NCBI GenBank assembly: GCA_002077065.1
Contig: NAJO01000024.1
Location: forward strand, 698,238-762,237
Source of the DNA: Cryoendolithus antarcticus
Lineage: Eukaryota; Ascomycota; Dothideomycetes; Cladosporiales; Cladosporiaceae
Direction: 5' to 3'
Length of the DNA: 64,000 nucleotides
Of this stretch, positions 1 through 11,489 are shown piece by piece (position 1 is the stretch's first letter; each line of letters begins with the position of its first letter). The translations under genes were made by a program, and so were the position numbers. Below the pieces are notes generated by a model. It ran no database searches. It saw nothing but the letters and a program-made list of their open reading frames with translations, and was not told the DNA's origin.

Positions 1-1187
1 TCGCAATAATGTCGTCCGTGGTGGGCGGATGGAGGGGTATGTCAGGTGATTTCGAGTGAGTTGCGCAGGTGTTGTAGGAGTTGCAGGCCTGGTGTAGTGC
101 AAGCACAGCAGCGACTACGCCTCGAGGTAGGTGGAGTGCGGTGCGGCGGGTGGAGGAGGCTGAGAGCGGCTACAAACTGCAGGCAGGCGCGAACAACAGA
201 TTGGATCTGGTAAAGTAAATTTGGCGCACTTTCTCATTCACAAAGACAACAGTGATGATGGTGGTAGTTAGGATGTGGTATGGCACGGCAGGCAATGTTG
301 ATGTATCGTAACAGCAAGATGCAGCATGAACAGTAGTGTGCAGGCACGGCCAGAGATGAGGGGCTGTCCTCACGTGCTACTGTGCTGCTGTTGACGCTGC
401 GTGCACTGACCAGAGAGACCTGTGACCACCACCAACCCAGGCCCATCCTCCCCTCGAGGAATCCACAATTCCACCCAGAAATGACAGCAACGTTAGGCTA
501 GTGCCGGGAGGTAACGAACAACCGCAATATGACGTCCCTATGCTTGTCGTAGTCTAAGCTCACACACGCTCGTCTGTCAACAAATTCAATGCCCATGCAC
601 GCCGCGTGTGTTGCTGATGCGATGATGGCTGAGCATGCGAGCATTCACGTGCGCATCTCACACAACTCGCATCCAGATCCAAGGCAGTCTTCGATGCAGT
701 GGCCTAGCTGCAGCAAGCACCAGCTGACGCATTGTGGGGCCTGCGGCGGACATTATTGGAAAAGGCTCAGGGCGAGGTCACCTGCGTGTCGAAAATACCA
801 GTCCTTGGCGGATTGTCCGCAGCAGCAGGGTGAGATGAAACACGCACCACCTCAAACCACCAACACGCACTCCTCCTGCTGATCCTCCGCTGTAATCATG
901 CACTCCTCGTACGCAGTACTGCCATTCCTCCAACACCCCGAGAAGTGAAGTCCGCAAACTCTTTCATCTATTTAATCCCTCATTGGCCCGCCTGTCGTTC
1001 ATGTGCATATGCATGCTAGGCCGGTACCTCGTGACCGCCCGCATGTCCCTGCCCCACCGCCGCAAGCGCGCTCGTTCTGCGTACTCCTCCAAATTCTGCC
1101 CGCCTTGCCCTCAATCGCAATTTCAACCCCGCGATCCCCGCTGCCATTGGCCCACCTCACCCCCGTCGCGCACATCGAAGCTATGCC
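1..1187. other. gene-poor stretch at left edge
   Basis: I see no convincing gene here. The short open frames on both strands are low-complexity, overlap each other, and resemble no family I know. No tRNA B-box, telomere-type repeat or transposon end was noticed. Confidence 0.5.
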
Positions 1188-1568
1188 TCATATCCACGCT
1201 ACGCCGCTTCGTCGGAGTGACTCGCACATGGGCATGACACACCAGCGCAGGCACATCTTGACGATCTGGCCCAGAGCAGTGGCGCCATCTAGGCGAACGC
1301 CTCTTGACGACTGCATGCTCGAGCTCTTGTCGCGCCCGGGTAGCAGAGCGAATGCCAGCGGCTCGTCGGTTTCATGCACGTAAAAGTCAAGCTCCGGCCC
1401 AACCGGCTTGCGGACCAGATCATGCACGCACTGCCAAAGCAGCCTGCTGCAGGTACCTCGCTCCAGGTGTTGACGGAATGGGCATGGTGGGATCTCTGAG
1501 ACGAGCCCAATGGTGTGGTTGTTGGATGCTCGGGAATTTGAAATGTGCGTGCCGACATGAACAGCCAC
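1188..1568 (-). CDS. hypothetical protein, weak call
   Basis: This is a 126-codon open frame. Its codons often end in C or G, and the middle reads like a folded protein (around GPELDFYVHETDEPLAFALL). I recognise no family. It overlaps a plus-strand open frame that is rich in Pro, His and Arg and looks like a shadow. No signal peptide or membrane segment is evident. It could be an exon of a longer gene or a chance ORF. The call rests on codon style alone. Confidence 0.25.
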   Translation of the reverse strand: MAVHVGTHISNSRASNNHTIGLVSEIPPCPFRQHLERGTCSRLLWQCVHDLVRKPVGPELDFYVHETDEPLAFALLPGRDKSSSMQSSRGVRLDGATALGQIVKMCLRWCVMPMCESLRRSGVAWI

Positions 1569-2368
1569 GCACTGGTTGAATTAGGAAGTAGTGCTACTGC
1601 TCTACATGCGATCCGCTATCATGATGATCTCCACTGGTGGGATCTGCCTTATGAGGGACACAAGATCGCCTTGGTATGTCGAACAGTACCCGTAAATTCC
1701 TCAACTGCCAAGACGCACAAACATGAGGCGAGACAGCGCCCGGTCTCATCCTCACCACTCCAGTGTCACGAAGAAGGCAAACGTTGAGGATCGCCATGCA
1801 TGATCGACGCATTGAAGCGACTTCACTTCATCACGCGGTCATATGCGCTCCCGCCAGAATATAGGTAAAGTCGGATTTGAGTGTACGTGCGAACAAAGAA
1901 GTGCAGGCGCGACCATCAGCGTGAGATCCACCGCACCGAAGCCTGACCTCAACAGCATCAGCGGTGAAGATGAAGTGTACAACGCCTGCGACACGTGCAC
2001 CATCGTATGAACATTTCTCGTGTACTGACAAGGCTGACGTCCAGACTCACGTGGGACATGGCGGATGCTTGTCTCTCAACCGCAGGTGAAACACTGTCAC
2101 GACATGAAGCAAAGCCGTACAGTGTCAGCTTTGTGCCCCCAGACGTAGAGAGCCGCGACGTCTCACGAAAGGAGCATGATTTACCAGCGGTCAGCTTATA
2201 CGCCTCATAGGTCCGGCGTGTGCGGATCAGTACATGTATTCGTACACTGTTCGTACATTATTCGTACACCATCCTGTGCAGCCCAACTCTATGCTTATGG
2301 TCATTATTGACCTTCCCGTACGCTTTTTGCAAGGCCATCCCAATGCATTCACACCGACCGGTAAGCCT
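1569..2368. other. intergenic, nothing recognised
   Basis: This is sequence downstream of MTO1. Near 2233-2270 the motif tcgtaca recurs three times in a short AT-richer patch, which may belong to the MTO1 3' region. No gene is supported. Confidence 0.5.
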
Positions 2369-4375
2369 TTAGGCCACTGTCAACCCTTGCCCGGTTCCCA
2401 TACCTTCCACCGTCTCTTTCACCATCACCTCTTTCTCTCTTCTCCTTCCCATGCCCTTGACGTAAACAGCCACTCTTAACGCACCAGTCGGCGTGACACC
2501 CTCGACACGCCTAGCCATGCCCACGCTCTCAGGCTTGACCCGCTCAAGTGCTCGCTTCTCCTCGAAACTCAGCCCACTGATACTTTCATAGTCGAGATCA
2601 CCGGGCAGCTTCAACTCCTCGTCTCGTGCCATCGAAGCTGCAGTGGTTGTCTGTTGCGTGATATAGGGCGCGTATGTGCCTTCAATGTCCATACGAGCCA
2701 GTAGATCAGGAGGATACGAGGCTAGTGCAGGGATGAGGGGCAGCAGAGTGGATGTGGTGATCAAGGACGAGGCCAGAAGATCGAAGGCTGAGCGGCGGTG
2801 GGTGTCATTCCGAACCGGGAGACCTTTCGCAATCCAGGTTTGTGAGCCACTAGAGTGAGACTCGAGAAGCTCACGCAGTGCGTCCAGCTGAGCTTTCGTA
2901 TCACTGAAGTGCCGCCATCGCGTCGGCGAGATCACTCCAGCAGCATGGCCCTTTGCCGTGAGGCGGAGATCGGCGTTATCAGCGCGTGCAGACATACGAT
3001 ACTCGGATCTCGAAGTGAACATCCTGTACGGCTCGCTCACGCCTTTGGTGACTAGGTCATCGACCATGATGCCTATGTAGCTGTCTGCTCGAGTCATCGT
3101 GAAAGGTTCACGACCTACAGCAGCATTGCCGGCGTTGATCCCTGCGAGAATCCCCTGAGCGGCAGCTTCTTCGTAGCCTGTCGTGCCGTTGATCTGGCCT
3201 GCCAAAAAGAGCCCTGAAATGGCTTTTGTCTCGAATGTCGACTTGAGCCCGCGAGGGTCAATGTAGTCGTATTCCACACCGTACCCTGGCTGTACCAGCA
3301 CAGCATTCTCCAGACCTTCCATTGCACGAACGGCAGCTTCTTGCGCAGCTGGCGGTACGGTCATGGAGATTCCATTCGGGTAAACAAGGTCTGAGTCGAA
3401 GCCTTCTGGCTCCAGCCAAACGAGGTGCTGCGTCTTGGTGTGGAAGCGTATCACTTTACTCTCCAGCGAAGGGCAATACCGTGGTCCTTTGACGGTCTCG
3501 CGGATATGTATGCTTTGATCGAGGTTCTCGCGGATGATGTCGTGCACTGCTGGGTTCGTGTGCGTGCTGTAGCAATCCAGCTGCTTCTCCACAGCTACGC
3601 GGTCATTGAGGTAAGAGAAGGGCGTTGGTGGGTCGTCACCTGGTTGAACTTGGAGTTTGGAGTAGTCTATGGTCTTCTTGTCTATTCGAGGGGGTGTGCC
3701 GGTCTTGAGGCGGCCGAGCTGAAAGCCTGCTTCCCGAAGAGACTTGGAGAGTCCGAAGGTGGCGGCTTCGCCCATGCGGCCTGAGGGGAAGACTTCAAGA
3801 CCTATGTGGATCTCGCCGCCGAGGAAGGTGCCTGTCGTGATGACTACACTGTTCGCCTTGATCACTTCGCCGGATTCTAACCTCACTCCGGTAATCTTGC
3901 CATGTCTGCCTTCAACAGTGGACTCTGGAGAGCGGTCGACTACGATGTCTGCCACTTTTCCCTCCTTGACGGTGAGATTGGAATATGCCAGTATCTCCTC
4001 TGACATATGCTTCTTGTAAAGCTTGCGATCAATCTGTGCTCGGGGTCCCCACACTGCAGGTCCTTTCTTGCGATTGAGCATCCTGAACTGTACGCCAGCC
4101 TTGTCTGTAATCTTTCCCACAAGCCCATCCAGCGCATCGATCTCTCGCATCATCGTCCCCTTGCCGATGCCGCCCAACGAAGGGTTACAGCTGCACACTC
4201 CAAGGTTCTCGGTGGAGGGCGTGATGAGCGTTGTTCGCGCGCCTGCTCGCGCAGCGGCAGCAGAGGCTTCGCAACCAGCATGACCGCCACCGATGACTAT
4301 CACATCCACTGGAGGGCTTCGGGAACGTGTCAGTGCCTTTGCCCTTTGACTCGAAAGAGAGAGCCTACCGAGCAT
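2369..4375 (-). CDS. MTO1: mitochondrial tRNA uridine-5-carboxymethylaminomethyl modification enzyme, MTO1/GidA family
   Basis: The 668-aa single-exon protein belongs to the MnmG/GidA/MTO1 family. With the GTPase MSS1 (MnmE) it makes the cmnm5U wobble modification of mitochondrial tRNAs, using FAD and a folate one-carbon donor. The FAD-binding P-loop GGGHAG is at residues 29-34. Both family signatures are visible: [15 protein letters not shown] in the middle, and the [17 protein letters not shown] motif further on. A C-terminal helical region follows ([16 protein letters not shown]), as in bacterial MnmG. Residues 1-22 are rich in Ser and Arg with no acidic residue, which fits a mitochondrial presequence. 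Length is normal for the family. It is divergent from SLP1 across about 420 bp. Identification is secure; mitochondrial location is inferred from the N-terminus and from yeast Mto1. Confidence 0.95.
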   Translation of the reverse strand: MLGRLSLSSQRAKALTRSRSPPVDVIVIGGGHAGCEASAAAARAGARTTLITPSTENLGVCSCNPSLGGIGKGTMMREIDALDGLVGKITDKAGVQFRMLNRKKGPAVWGPRAQIDRKLYKKHMSEEILAYSNLTVKEGKVADIVVDRSPESTVEGRHGKITGVRLESGEVIKANSVVITTGTFLGGEIHIGLEVFPSGRMGEAATFGLSKSLREAGFQLGRLKTGTPPRIDKKTIDYSKLQVQPGDDPPTPFSYLNDRVAVEKQLDCYSTHTNPAVHDIIRENLDQSIHIRETVKGPRYCPSLESKVIRFHTKTQHLVWLEPEGFDSDLVYPNGISMTVPPAAQEAAVRAMEGLENAVLVQPGYGVEYDYIDPRGLKSTFETKAISGLFLAGQINGTTGYEEAAAQGILAGINAGNAAVGREPFTMTRADSYIGIMVDDLVTKGVSEPYRMFTSRSEYRMSARADNADLRLTAKGHAAGVISPTRWRHFSDTKAQLDALRELLESHSSGSQTWIAKGLPVRNDTHRRSAFDLLASSLITTSTLLPLIPALASYPPDLLARMDIEGTYAPYITQQTTTAASMARDEELKLPGDLDYESISGLSFEEKRALERVKPESVGMARRVEGVTPTGALRVAVYVKGMGRRREKEVMVKETVEGMGTGQGLTVA

Positions 4376-4792
4376 CTATTGGGAGGTCTGTCACAGTCGC
4401 AAAGGTGCGCCTGAGCACTGCGGCCGACCTCACACGGGGCGCATGGCCCCAGAGAGCATGTGCTCGAATGGCAAACATTGCCGCGAGAGCATACGCATAT
4501 GGGTATTACGAACGGAGAACATGGATCTGCCTTACCATTCGCCTTCGATATGCGATTCAAGACGCTCGGGCCAGGCGTTCGTTGAAGTTCACTTCCGGCA
4601 TCCGACAGGTTGCAATGTCGACCGTCTCACATATGGACATGTTTCATTAATTTGCTTCCTCTTCTGCGAGATCTTGTTGAAGTATTAAGATCAGGCTTCT
4701 CCCTCTACCGCAGTTTTCCGGTGTCTCGAGAAGCGTCGGTCACACCACAACTTCATCCTTGATTGTGGCTGGATCGACCATGCCGCGAAGAT
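4376..4792. promoter_or_regulatory. divergent promoter region MTO1 / SLP1
   Basis: A 417-bp gap separates the start codons of two divergent genes and must hold both promoters. I could not pick out a definite TATA box or factor site. Confidence 0.5.
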
Positions 4793-7606
4793 ATGCCCAG
4801 GCCGTTGCGATCTCGGCTCCTGAGTCTCCTGCTGCTACTACTTGTCACGTCCGCTCATGGCGATGACGAAACGACTGCGATCATATTAGCAAAGAACGCG
4901 ACTGCTACGTCCTTCTCTTCGATAGCGAGTCCTTTTTGGATTGGGAACGCCACTTGCCCCAGCCGGACGGCCAACTACATCACCCATACTTTACCACAGC
5001 AATGCCTACGGACCGATCGTGTCTCGACCTACAACACTACTCTTCCTTTGAGCGCGTTAAGTGGAGTGACTTCGTCAAGTAACGTGGCAAGCTCGCTGTC
5101 TATCACCTCGGCATCGAGTGTCGCAGATGGCAGCAGCTCGATACCGACTGCTCTGACTACAGAGACACCGACAAGCTCGACTTTGGATGGCTCCATATCA
5201 GTCAGCACTCCGAGCACATTGAAGGCTGGGACTGCGACTACCTCAGCAGCTGAATATATTGAAACCGACTCACCACTCGATACCGCCCACTTCCTTTCTT
5301 TCGACGAATGGAAGAAGCAGAACCTCGAGAAAGTCGGTCAATCGCCAGAGAACCTAGCAGGTCGCGTGCAGTCAATCGACCCAAATCGCCGACGGCCAGT
5401 GATCAACAATGCACTTGACACTCTTGGCGAGGAGAGCGAAATCGAGCTCGACTTTTCCGGCTTTGGCGGCGGGCATGCTCCGAATCAAGATAGCGTCGGC
5501 TCGTCGAAACATGCAAGTCGAGACGATGCTCCTGCAGCCCCTACGTCTCAAGCACAGCCAGCACTGCGTTCAAAAGACGCTGGTACAACGTGCAAGGAAC
5601 GCACGAACTATGCCTCGTTCGACTGTGCCGCAACGATGCTCAAAAACAACCCCGAAGCCAAGTCAGGATCATCCATACTCGTCGAAAACAAGGACAGCTA
5701 CCTACTCAACAAGTGTGCCGCCAAGAACAAATTCATCATCGTGGAGCTTTGCAATGACATTCTGATCGACACAGTGGTGTTGGCAAACTATGAGTTCTTC
5801 AGCTCCATTTTCCGTCATTTCCGCATCTCGGTGTCTGATAAGTACCCGGTCAAGATTGACAAGTGGAAAGATCTGGGTACATTCGAAGCACGTAACACCC
5901 GCGAGGTACAGGCATTCCTGATCGAGAATCCGCTCATCTGGGCACGATATCTTAGGATCGAGTTCTTGACGCATTATGGCAGCGAGTATTACTGTCCTGT
6001 GAGTCTCCTGCGAGTACATGGCACAACGATGATGGATGAGTTCCGACATCAAGAGGAACTTGCTAGGGGCGAGTCGCAAGACGACGACGAGACCCTAGAG
6101 CCAGAAGTAACTCCCCAGGTCACAGTGGCACAAGAAGCACTACTCGCATCGGTTCAGGTAGACGTGGCAACTGCGCAGGCAATACCAACCGTGGATCCCA
6201 ATACGAAATCGGCTTCAGACGTCGTAGTCGCGAGCTCGGATCCGGTCACATCCTCATCGGTCACGACAGCAGCTGCTCAAGCTGGAACCACAACATCTTC
6301 GACGGTGTCAATGGAAGTTTCTGTTGATGACTCGCTACTTGACGATGCTGCCACTTGCGCTCCCCGAAGCACTTCAACGAAGAATATGGCGCAACCAGAC
6401 TCGACCGCCGAGGCTGAGGTCGAGACGGCGTCACCAAGTTCTGAAGTCATACCAATTTCCCTCTCGGCCCCGAATAGCACAACGTCATCCTCGCTGCGGG
6501 ACATCGCCAGCAGCTTCTCGACCACATCGATCGAGGTGATGCCAACAACAACCCTTGACAGCATCGACCTAGCCACCACGAGCATGGCGTCTGCGAACGC
6601 CAGCACCAACGGGGACTCATTACCGAGCAGCTCTTCGAGCCCAGACGCTGTGAATGTCCAATTATCATCCGCGGCCGCTCCACAGAACTCAACGACCCCA
6701 ACGCCCTCGCCAAAAGCTGCCAATGCTACTACAAACACCACTCGCGCATCTGTGCCGGTCTCCTCATCTGCTCCCGCACAGCCTGCCACGCAAGAGTCCT
6801 TCTTCAAGTCTGTGTCCAAGCGCCTCGCTCAACTCGAAGCCAATTCGACCCTGTCGTTGCAATACATCGAGGCGCAGAGTCTTATCCTTCGTGATGCATT
6901 CAGCAAAGTCGAGAAACGACAGATCAGTACTACCACGACATTCCTCAAACATGTCAACGATACCATCATGACTGAACTGCATGGCTTCAGACAGGCGTAC
7001 GATCAGTTGTGGCAGAGTACGGTACTGGAGCTTGATGGTCAGCGCGAACAATCACAGCGCGAAGTACTGGCATTGTCCTCGAGACTGACGCTTGTGGCTG
7101 ATGAGCTAGTGTGGCAAAAGCGAATGGGCATTGTGCAGTCGACACTCCTGCTCATGTGCCTCGCTCTGATCCTGTTCAATCGTGGGGCTGTTGGTACTAG
7201 TGGGCCGTACTCTGCGTTGGAGATCCCACTACTACAGCATATGCTGTTGAAGACGCGATCAGGCATGGAGAGCGATCCGGAGAGCCCTGCGGATGCAAAG
7301 AGCCGAAGTCCCATCAGTCTGTTCCGACGCAAGGTGCTAAAGAGGAGCGCTGGAGACATGATGGGCAATGGAGACGTGACAGATGACAGTCGTCCCGCAA
7401 GTAGTGCCGGGCCTGGACTTGCCGCAGGTGTGGGAATAGACACGCCGACCGATGGAGTCACGACTGGGCATGAAGGGCGGAATGGGCATGTGGAGGACAC
7501 TGGTGCATATCTCAATCCGGAGACGGCCGAGAATGTAGCACGACTGGACAGTCCGCAGCAAATACCACTCACCAGCCTCGTGACTAGCGAGCGCTTGACT
7601 CCATAG
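4793..7606 (+). CDS. SLP1: SUN-like domain protein of the ER membrane, SLP1/OPT family
   Basis: This is a 937-aa protein. The first ATG of the frame is at 4793 and gives a clear signal peptide (MPRPLRSRLLSLLLLLLV), so I chose it over an upstream TTG. A Ser/Thr-rich luminal stretch follows. The SUN-like domain spans about residues 265-410: it starts near CKERTNYASFDCAATMLK, contains FIIVELCNDILIDTVVLANYE, and ends near YYCPVSLLRVHG. A second long Ser/Thr-rich linker leads to a predicted coiled coil (about 670-760) and one transmembrane segment at about 778-798. The rest would be cytosolic. Yeast Slp1 works with Emp65 in the ER to protect soluble proteins from degradation, and some relatives affect the nuclear envelope. 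The domain call is firm; the exact role here is inferred from yeast. Confidence 0.88.
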   Translation: MPRPLRSRLLSLLLLLLVTSAHGDDETTAIILAKNATATSFSSIASPFWIGNATCPSRTANYITHTLPQQCLRTDRVSTYNTTLPLSALSGVTSSSNVASSLSITSASSVADGSSSIPTALTTETPTSSTLDGSISVSTPSTLKAGTATTSAAEYIETDSPLDTAHFLSFDEWKKQNLEKVGQSPENLAGRVQSIDPNRRRPVINNALDTLGEESEIELDFSGFGGGHAPNQDSVGSSKHASRDDAPAAPTSQAQPALRSKDAGTTCKERTNYASFDCAATMLKNNPEAKSGSSILVENKDSYLLNKCAAKNKFIIVELCNDILIDTVVLANYEFFSSIFRHFRISVSDKYPVKIDKWKDLGTFEARNTREVQAFLIENPLIWARYLRIEFLTHYGSEYYCPVSLLRVHGTTMMDEFRHQEELARGESQDDDETLEPEVTPQVTVAQEALLASVQVDVATAQAIPTVDPNTKSASDVVVASSDPVTSSSVTTAAAQAGTTTSSTVSMEVSVDDSLLDDAATCAPRSTSTKNMAQPDSTAEAEVETASPSSEVIPISLSAPNSTTSSSLRDIASSFSTTSIEVMPTTTLDSIDLATTSMASANASTNGDSLPSSSSSPDAVNVQLSSAAAPQNSTTPTPSPKAANATTNTTRASVPVSSSAPAQPATQESFFKSVSKRLAQLEANSTLSLQYIEAQSLILRDAFSKVEKRQISTTTTFLKHVNDTIMTELHGFRQAYDQLWQSTVLELDGQREQSQREVLALSSRLTLVADELVWQKRMGIVQSTLLLMCLALILFNRGAVGTSGPYSALEIPLLQHMLLKTRSGMESDPESPADAKSRSPISLFRRKVLKRSAGDMMGNGDVTDDSRPASSAGPGLAAGVGIDTPTDGVTTGHEGRNGHVEDTGAYLNPETAENVARLDSPQQIPLTSLVTSERLTP

Positions 7607-7998
7607 CCAATGTACAAAAGATTGGTCGCATGTAATCCGTTGCTGTTCATTCATTGGTCGAGCCAGCCGGGCGCTAGCGGCTGTACACAATCCACGAGTT
7701 TATTGGACCGCATGAACCACGCATGCTACCAACTTGTCCACGACGAATTCGCTGACCAAGGAGGTGAAGTAACATTCATACGTTCCAGCAGATTTTCAAG
7801 TGAAATCCACGTCATCTTGTGATACACACCTGATCGCAATAGTGTCTGCCTAATCCTTCCAATTCGTAAAGAACACGTTTCCATTCACAGCCTTGCCAGT
7901 CAACTTTGCCACTGGTCACTGGACTAGAATGATCGTTCCATTCACGATCAGGGCTGCATCTTGAAATTTGGACTCAGCTCAAACAAATCACCGTCACA
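7607..7998. other. intergenic SLP1 to SARAF
   Basis: This 392-bp gap between two plus-strand genes presumably holds the SLP1 3' end and the SARAF promoter. It contains a short inverted pair near 7931-7948 (gatcgttcca / cacgatca-type). No gene is seen. Confidence 0.45.
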
Positions 7999-9005
7999 AT
8001 GCGAGCCCTCAAGCTCCTTACCGCTCTCCTCTCCGCCACCCCTGTCCTCGGTGCGAAACGACCCAAAGAAGCCATCCTCCTCTCCACAGTCAAATCCCTC
8101 ACTCTCCACGCCAACAGCCTCACGACCTCCCGCCGCCTCGCTCCAGTCCCCCAACTGACATGCGTCGGCGGCTCCGCTTCGAAATTCGCCGATGTCGTCG
8201 AGGTAATGCGGTGCACGAACTCCGGCCGCGGCTACGGCAAGGAGGACATTGAGTGGACTTGCCAAGCTGAGCTACCCGAGGAGTTCAAGCTGGGGAGCAC
8301 GCAGGTGGTCTGTGAGGGGTATGAGGGGCCGGAGGACGAGTATGTGTTAAGGGGAAGTTGCGGGGTGGAGTTTAGGTTGGTTTTGACGGGAAAGGGGGAG
8401 GAGAGGTATGGGAGGGAGCCGAGTGGATTGTTTGGGAAGGGGAGTGGTTGGGGAGGGAGGGGAAAGGGGTCGGGGGAGAGGCTCTTCCAATTGGTGTTTT
8501 GGGGGTTGTTTATTGGTAGGTGCTTGCTCACTGTGAAGGGAGGCGATCTGAGACTGACAAAGGCATAGGAATCATTGGTCTGATTGTTTACTCTGTCTAC
8601 ACTAATAACGGCAATGCAGGAGAAAACGCTGGACGCAGACGACCTGGCGGCGGCTGGGGTGGCGGAGGTTGGGGAGGCGGTGACGACAATGATCCACCTC
8701 CACCCTATGAGCCTCGCTCTCAGCCTCGCAATAAGCAAAGTTGGTCGTCCCAGCCATCATCCTCCACTGCGCAGGGCTGGCGTCCAGGTTTTTGGTCTGG
8801 CGCTGCTGCTGGTGCAGCAGGAGCGTCGTATCTAGGGAATCGCAACAGAACAGCACCGGCTCAAGCAGGGCCTTCAAATTGGTTCGGTAACGGTGGTGGC
8901 AGAGCCGCGCCGAGCTATCGTGGTGGTGGGGGAGGTAGTTCTTCAAGTCCACCAAGTTCGAGTCGATACGAAAGCACTGGATTTGGTGGTACCAGTCGCA
9001 GATAG
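7999..9005 (+). CDS. SARAF/TMEM66-like ER protein (store-operated calcium entry regulator family)
   Basis: Two exons, 7999-8515 and 8569-9005, give 317 aa. The 53-nt intron (8516-8568) starts GTAGGT, has CTGAC and ends ATAG; it joins in phase 1 as a Gly codon. The protein has a signal peptide (MRALKLLTALLSATPVLG), a cysteine-containing luminal domain (PQLTCVGG, VMRCTNSGRG, WTCQAELP, VCEGYEGP, RGSCGVEF), and one transmembrane segment (about 161-183) spanning the exon junction. The cytosolic tail is rich in Gly, Pro and Ser. This layout matches SARAF. The animal protein slows calcium entry through STIM/Orai; fungi lack those channels, so the fungal role is unknown. The tail has a PPPPYEP motif, a possible WW-domain ligand. 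Confidence 0.85.
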
Positions 9006-9224
9006 AAATCCTACCAGCGGCTCTCGCCGATGGAGTATAAGGCTCCTCCGCATCTATGTGCTTAGCCATAAGTGCGTGAGGTAACTCTCTTGGTGTCTTC
9101 GAGAGACACAAGATGCCCTGGAATGTCGCAATGTCAAGCATGTGACTCTCTCAATGACGCTAATGTATGCACGTTTCTGCTCCTGCTCGGTCGACAGCAG
9201 CATGGCCATGTGAAGAAGAGAAGC

Positions 9225-9599
9225 TCAGTGACGGCGAGCCTCCTCGAGCGCATGTGTGTCTTCGATGACATCGTGCATGAAACCCCGAATGGTAGGTGGT
9301 GCATCGACGATCGCGATGCGAAGAATGTAGGCGATTGCGGTAGCGGTATGCACAGCCAATTTGAGGAGACCCTTCATGATGATAATGGAAGCAAATCCGG
9401 CAAATGAAGCCGCCTGTTTAGTGAGGCGTAGCAGTGCGATGGCCATGATGAGCTGTCCGCACAACGACGTGGCGCAAGTGACGGTCGAGGTCTTGATGAA
9501 GCGCTTGAGCGAAGTCTTGCATATTCTGCCGCTCAGAGCTGATGCCTTGGCTGTGATGGAGCCAGCCACGAACGCGGAGCGGCTCACCCTTGAAGCCAT
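9225..9599 (-). CDS. small hypothetical protein with hydrophobic segments
   Basis: This is a 124-codon frame with strongly fungal codon choice (many codons end in C), so I believe it is coding. It encodes hydrophobic stretches at about 47-60 and 66-93 that could be two membrane helices, and ends with an acidic tail (HDVIEDTHALEEARRH). I recognise no family. The same frame stays open about 90 nt upstream of the ATG, to a TAA near 9691. Just beyond is a good donor (CAGTAAGG) ending another open frame that begins at an ATG near 9827. The real gene may therefore have an upstream exon and a different start. The boundaries are uncertain. Confidence 0.4.
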   Translation of the reverse strand: MASRVSRSAFVAGSITAKASALSGRICKTSLKRFIKTSTVTCATSLCGQLIMAIALLRLTKQAASFAGFASIIIMKGLLKLAVHTATAIAYILRIAIVDAPPTIRGFMHDVIEDTHALEEARRH

Positions 9600-11489
9600 C
9601 CGCTTAGTGGCATCATTGACTACCGTGCAGCCTTGCTTGAGCTTGACAGTGATGTAGGCGCAGTCGTACGAGCCTTCGCGCCGCCCTTACTGATGAACGC
9701 AAGCTGCCGAGTACGCGCTTTGCTCAATGGCAACAACAGGAGATGACGACGGAAGAGAGTGGAGTGGAAACCCCAAGATGATGTTGTGTCCGTGTTGGGG
9801 GAATTCTCGACGGTAGCGGGGGTACATGTAGTGAATGTGTTCTTGTTACCCTGGGAGACCCCTCAGGCTCCCTCAGGCAAAATCTTCAGCGGGAGCACCC
9901 GCCCACGGACCACCGCGCTGTTTACAAAAGCCCACCTCCTTTTCCCTCTCCCCCACTCCCACTCAATAATGTTGTGCTCGTTGATGAAGTCGGCTGGCCC
10001 AAGTGGTGAAAAACGAGTACCCACGTAAGCCAGTCGGGATGGCGCGCTGCAAGAGGGAAACCACAAGTTGGAACCACCGGAACCGCGTTGTCCCAGCACT
10101 GCTGTGATCTTGCAAGTCTTGTGGTTGTACAGGGTGCGCGGGTTGCGGCAGTGATGGGACTCCAAACTGCGCTTGATCTGTTCACGTGGGTGACCTGCGT
10201 GAACATAAGATTGGGTAGCACTAGGCCAGATTCAACGAGCGGGGATTGCGAGCGGGAAGATGGGCACCCAGACACACCCTGGAACCCATTCGAGGTCATT
10301 GACGATGCCGGTGGGCCCGAGTGGCCAGATCTGCGATTCCATGCAAGCCCTACGCCGGAGTCCCTTGAACTCATTCGAAGTCATTGACGAAGCCGATGCG
10401 CCCGAGTGGCCAGATCTGCGATTCCAAGCAAGCCCTAGGACACAGTCAGTGGGCGGGGATGACTGTCAAACACGATGGGCGGCCAGATGGACCCTGGACC
10501 CATCACTGAAGGTAAGTATACCACCCCCGCTCCTCTGACAGACACCTACCAATGGCTTCTTGCGCATGCTGCGCTTGGAGAGCTAATCCGCCTACACTCC
10601 GGTGAAAGGGACTTTCGCAGTCTGCTACCATGATTTACTGTTGTACTGCTTCACCCAAAGAGCATGCTTGCATGCCTCGGGCTTGCTTGACTTGTCCATG
10701 GAGCGACTGGCGCTTTTCTTTTCATCGGTCATCCAGCTTCAAGCAGGATACCGGAGAGGATATGACCTTACCTTGCTCACCATTTTGCACATCTCGCGTC
10801 AGGCGCGATACTATGGCCTGCGCACAGCTGTACTTATCAGCTGTACATACATCCTCGGACAGAGTGCGGGACTTTCTTCATGCTCCTAGCATATGAAGAG
10901 GCGGGCAGATTGAACCGTCCGCGATGAATCAGCGAGTCTCGCTCCCCACGAGTGGAAGAGCTCGCTGGACGACTATGGTGGGATCACCAGAATGGAATAT
11001 TGTAACCAGCTTATGATCCAGCAGCGACAGGAGATGGCAGGAAGTGAAGTGAGAAGAAAGCCCGGCATGCCGCATTGGGATAGAGCGCATAACAACGCCA
11101 AGCGCTATGGTCTGGACTGTGTGTAACATTATGTATGGCAGCCGGGTTTCGATATCTGAGGTGCACTGGAGAATACTGTGTATTGAACATATCCGTTATC
11201 GCCTGTAACGGAACCTAGTGCTATGCCATACTGCCTCGCAATATCTCGCAGTCCGACCAACATGCAAGATCGCTGCTTCTCCATATGTGCCTGATCCTAG
11301 CAGAGCCGATATTGAAGTGGATGCTGCCACGAAGAGCAACTTGCCACATCTTCGAGATGCTCGAGCCAGTGGCCCCGAACATGTGCAGGATCTACGATCT
11401 CTCTCCGAAGCGTTGCCTTGCAGCACTGCGCTCTGAGTAGCTTTACACGAGCATAGAAGCGTTCAAATATCCCACGAGAGATAGCCAAC
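9600..11489. other. gene-poor region containing a short direct repeat
   Basis: About 1.9 kb has no recognisable gene. It holds the 85-bp-period direct repeat listed separately. Several overlapping open frames of 70-100 codons near 10600-10900 and 11200-11550 show no family features and no convincing codon bias. Confidence 0.5.
10287..10437 (+). repeat. two-copy direct repeat, period 85 bp
   Basis: Copy 1 begins at 10287 and copy 2 at 10372. Each shares about 66 bp, including the identical core gagtggccagatctgcgatt. The few differences are mostly synonymous or conservative when read on the plus strand: FEVIDDAGGPEWPDLRF in copy 1 and FEVIDEADAPEWPDLRF in copy 2. The 85-bp period is not a multiple of three, so the copies lie in different frames. 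Confidence 0.8.

Noticed and set aside
4763..4792. Upstream TTG start for SLP1
   Set aside because: Non-ATG, and the ATG at 4793 gives a clean signal peptide.
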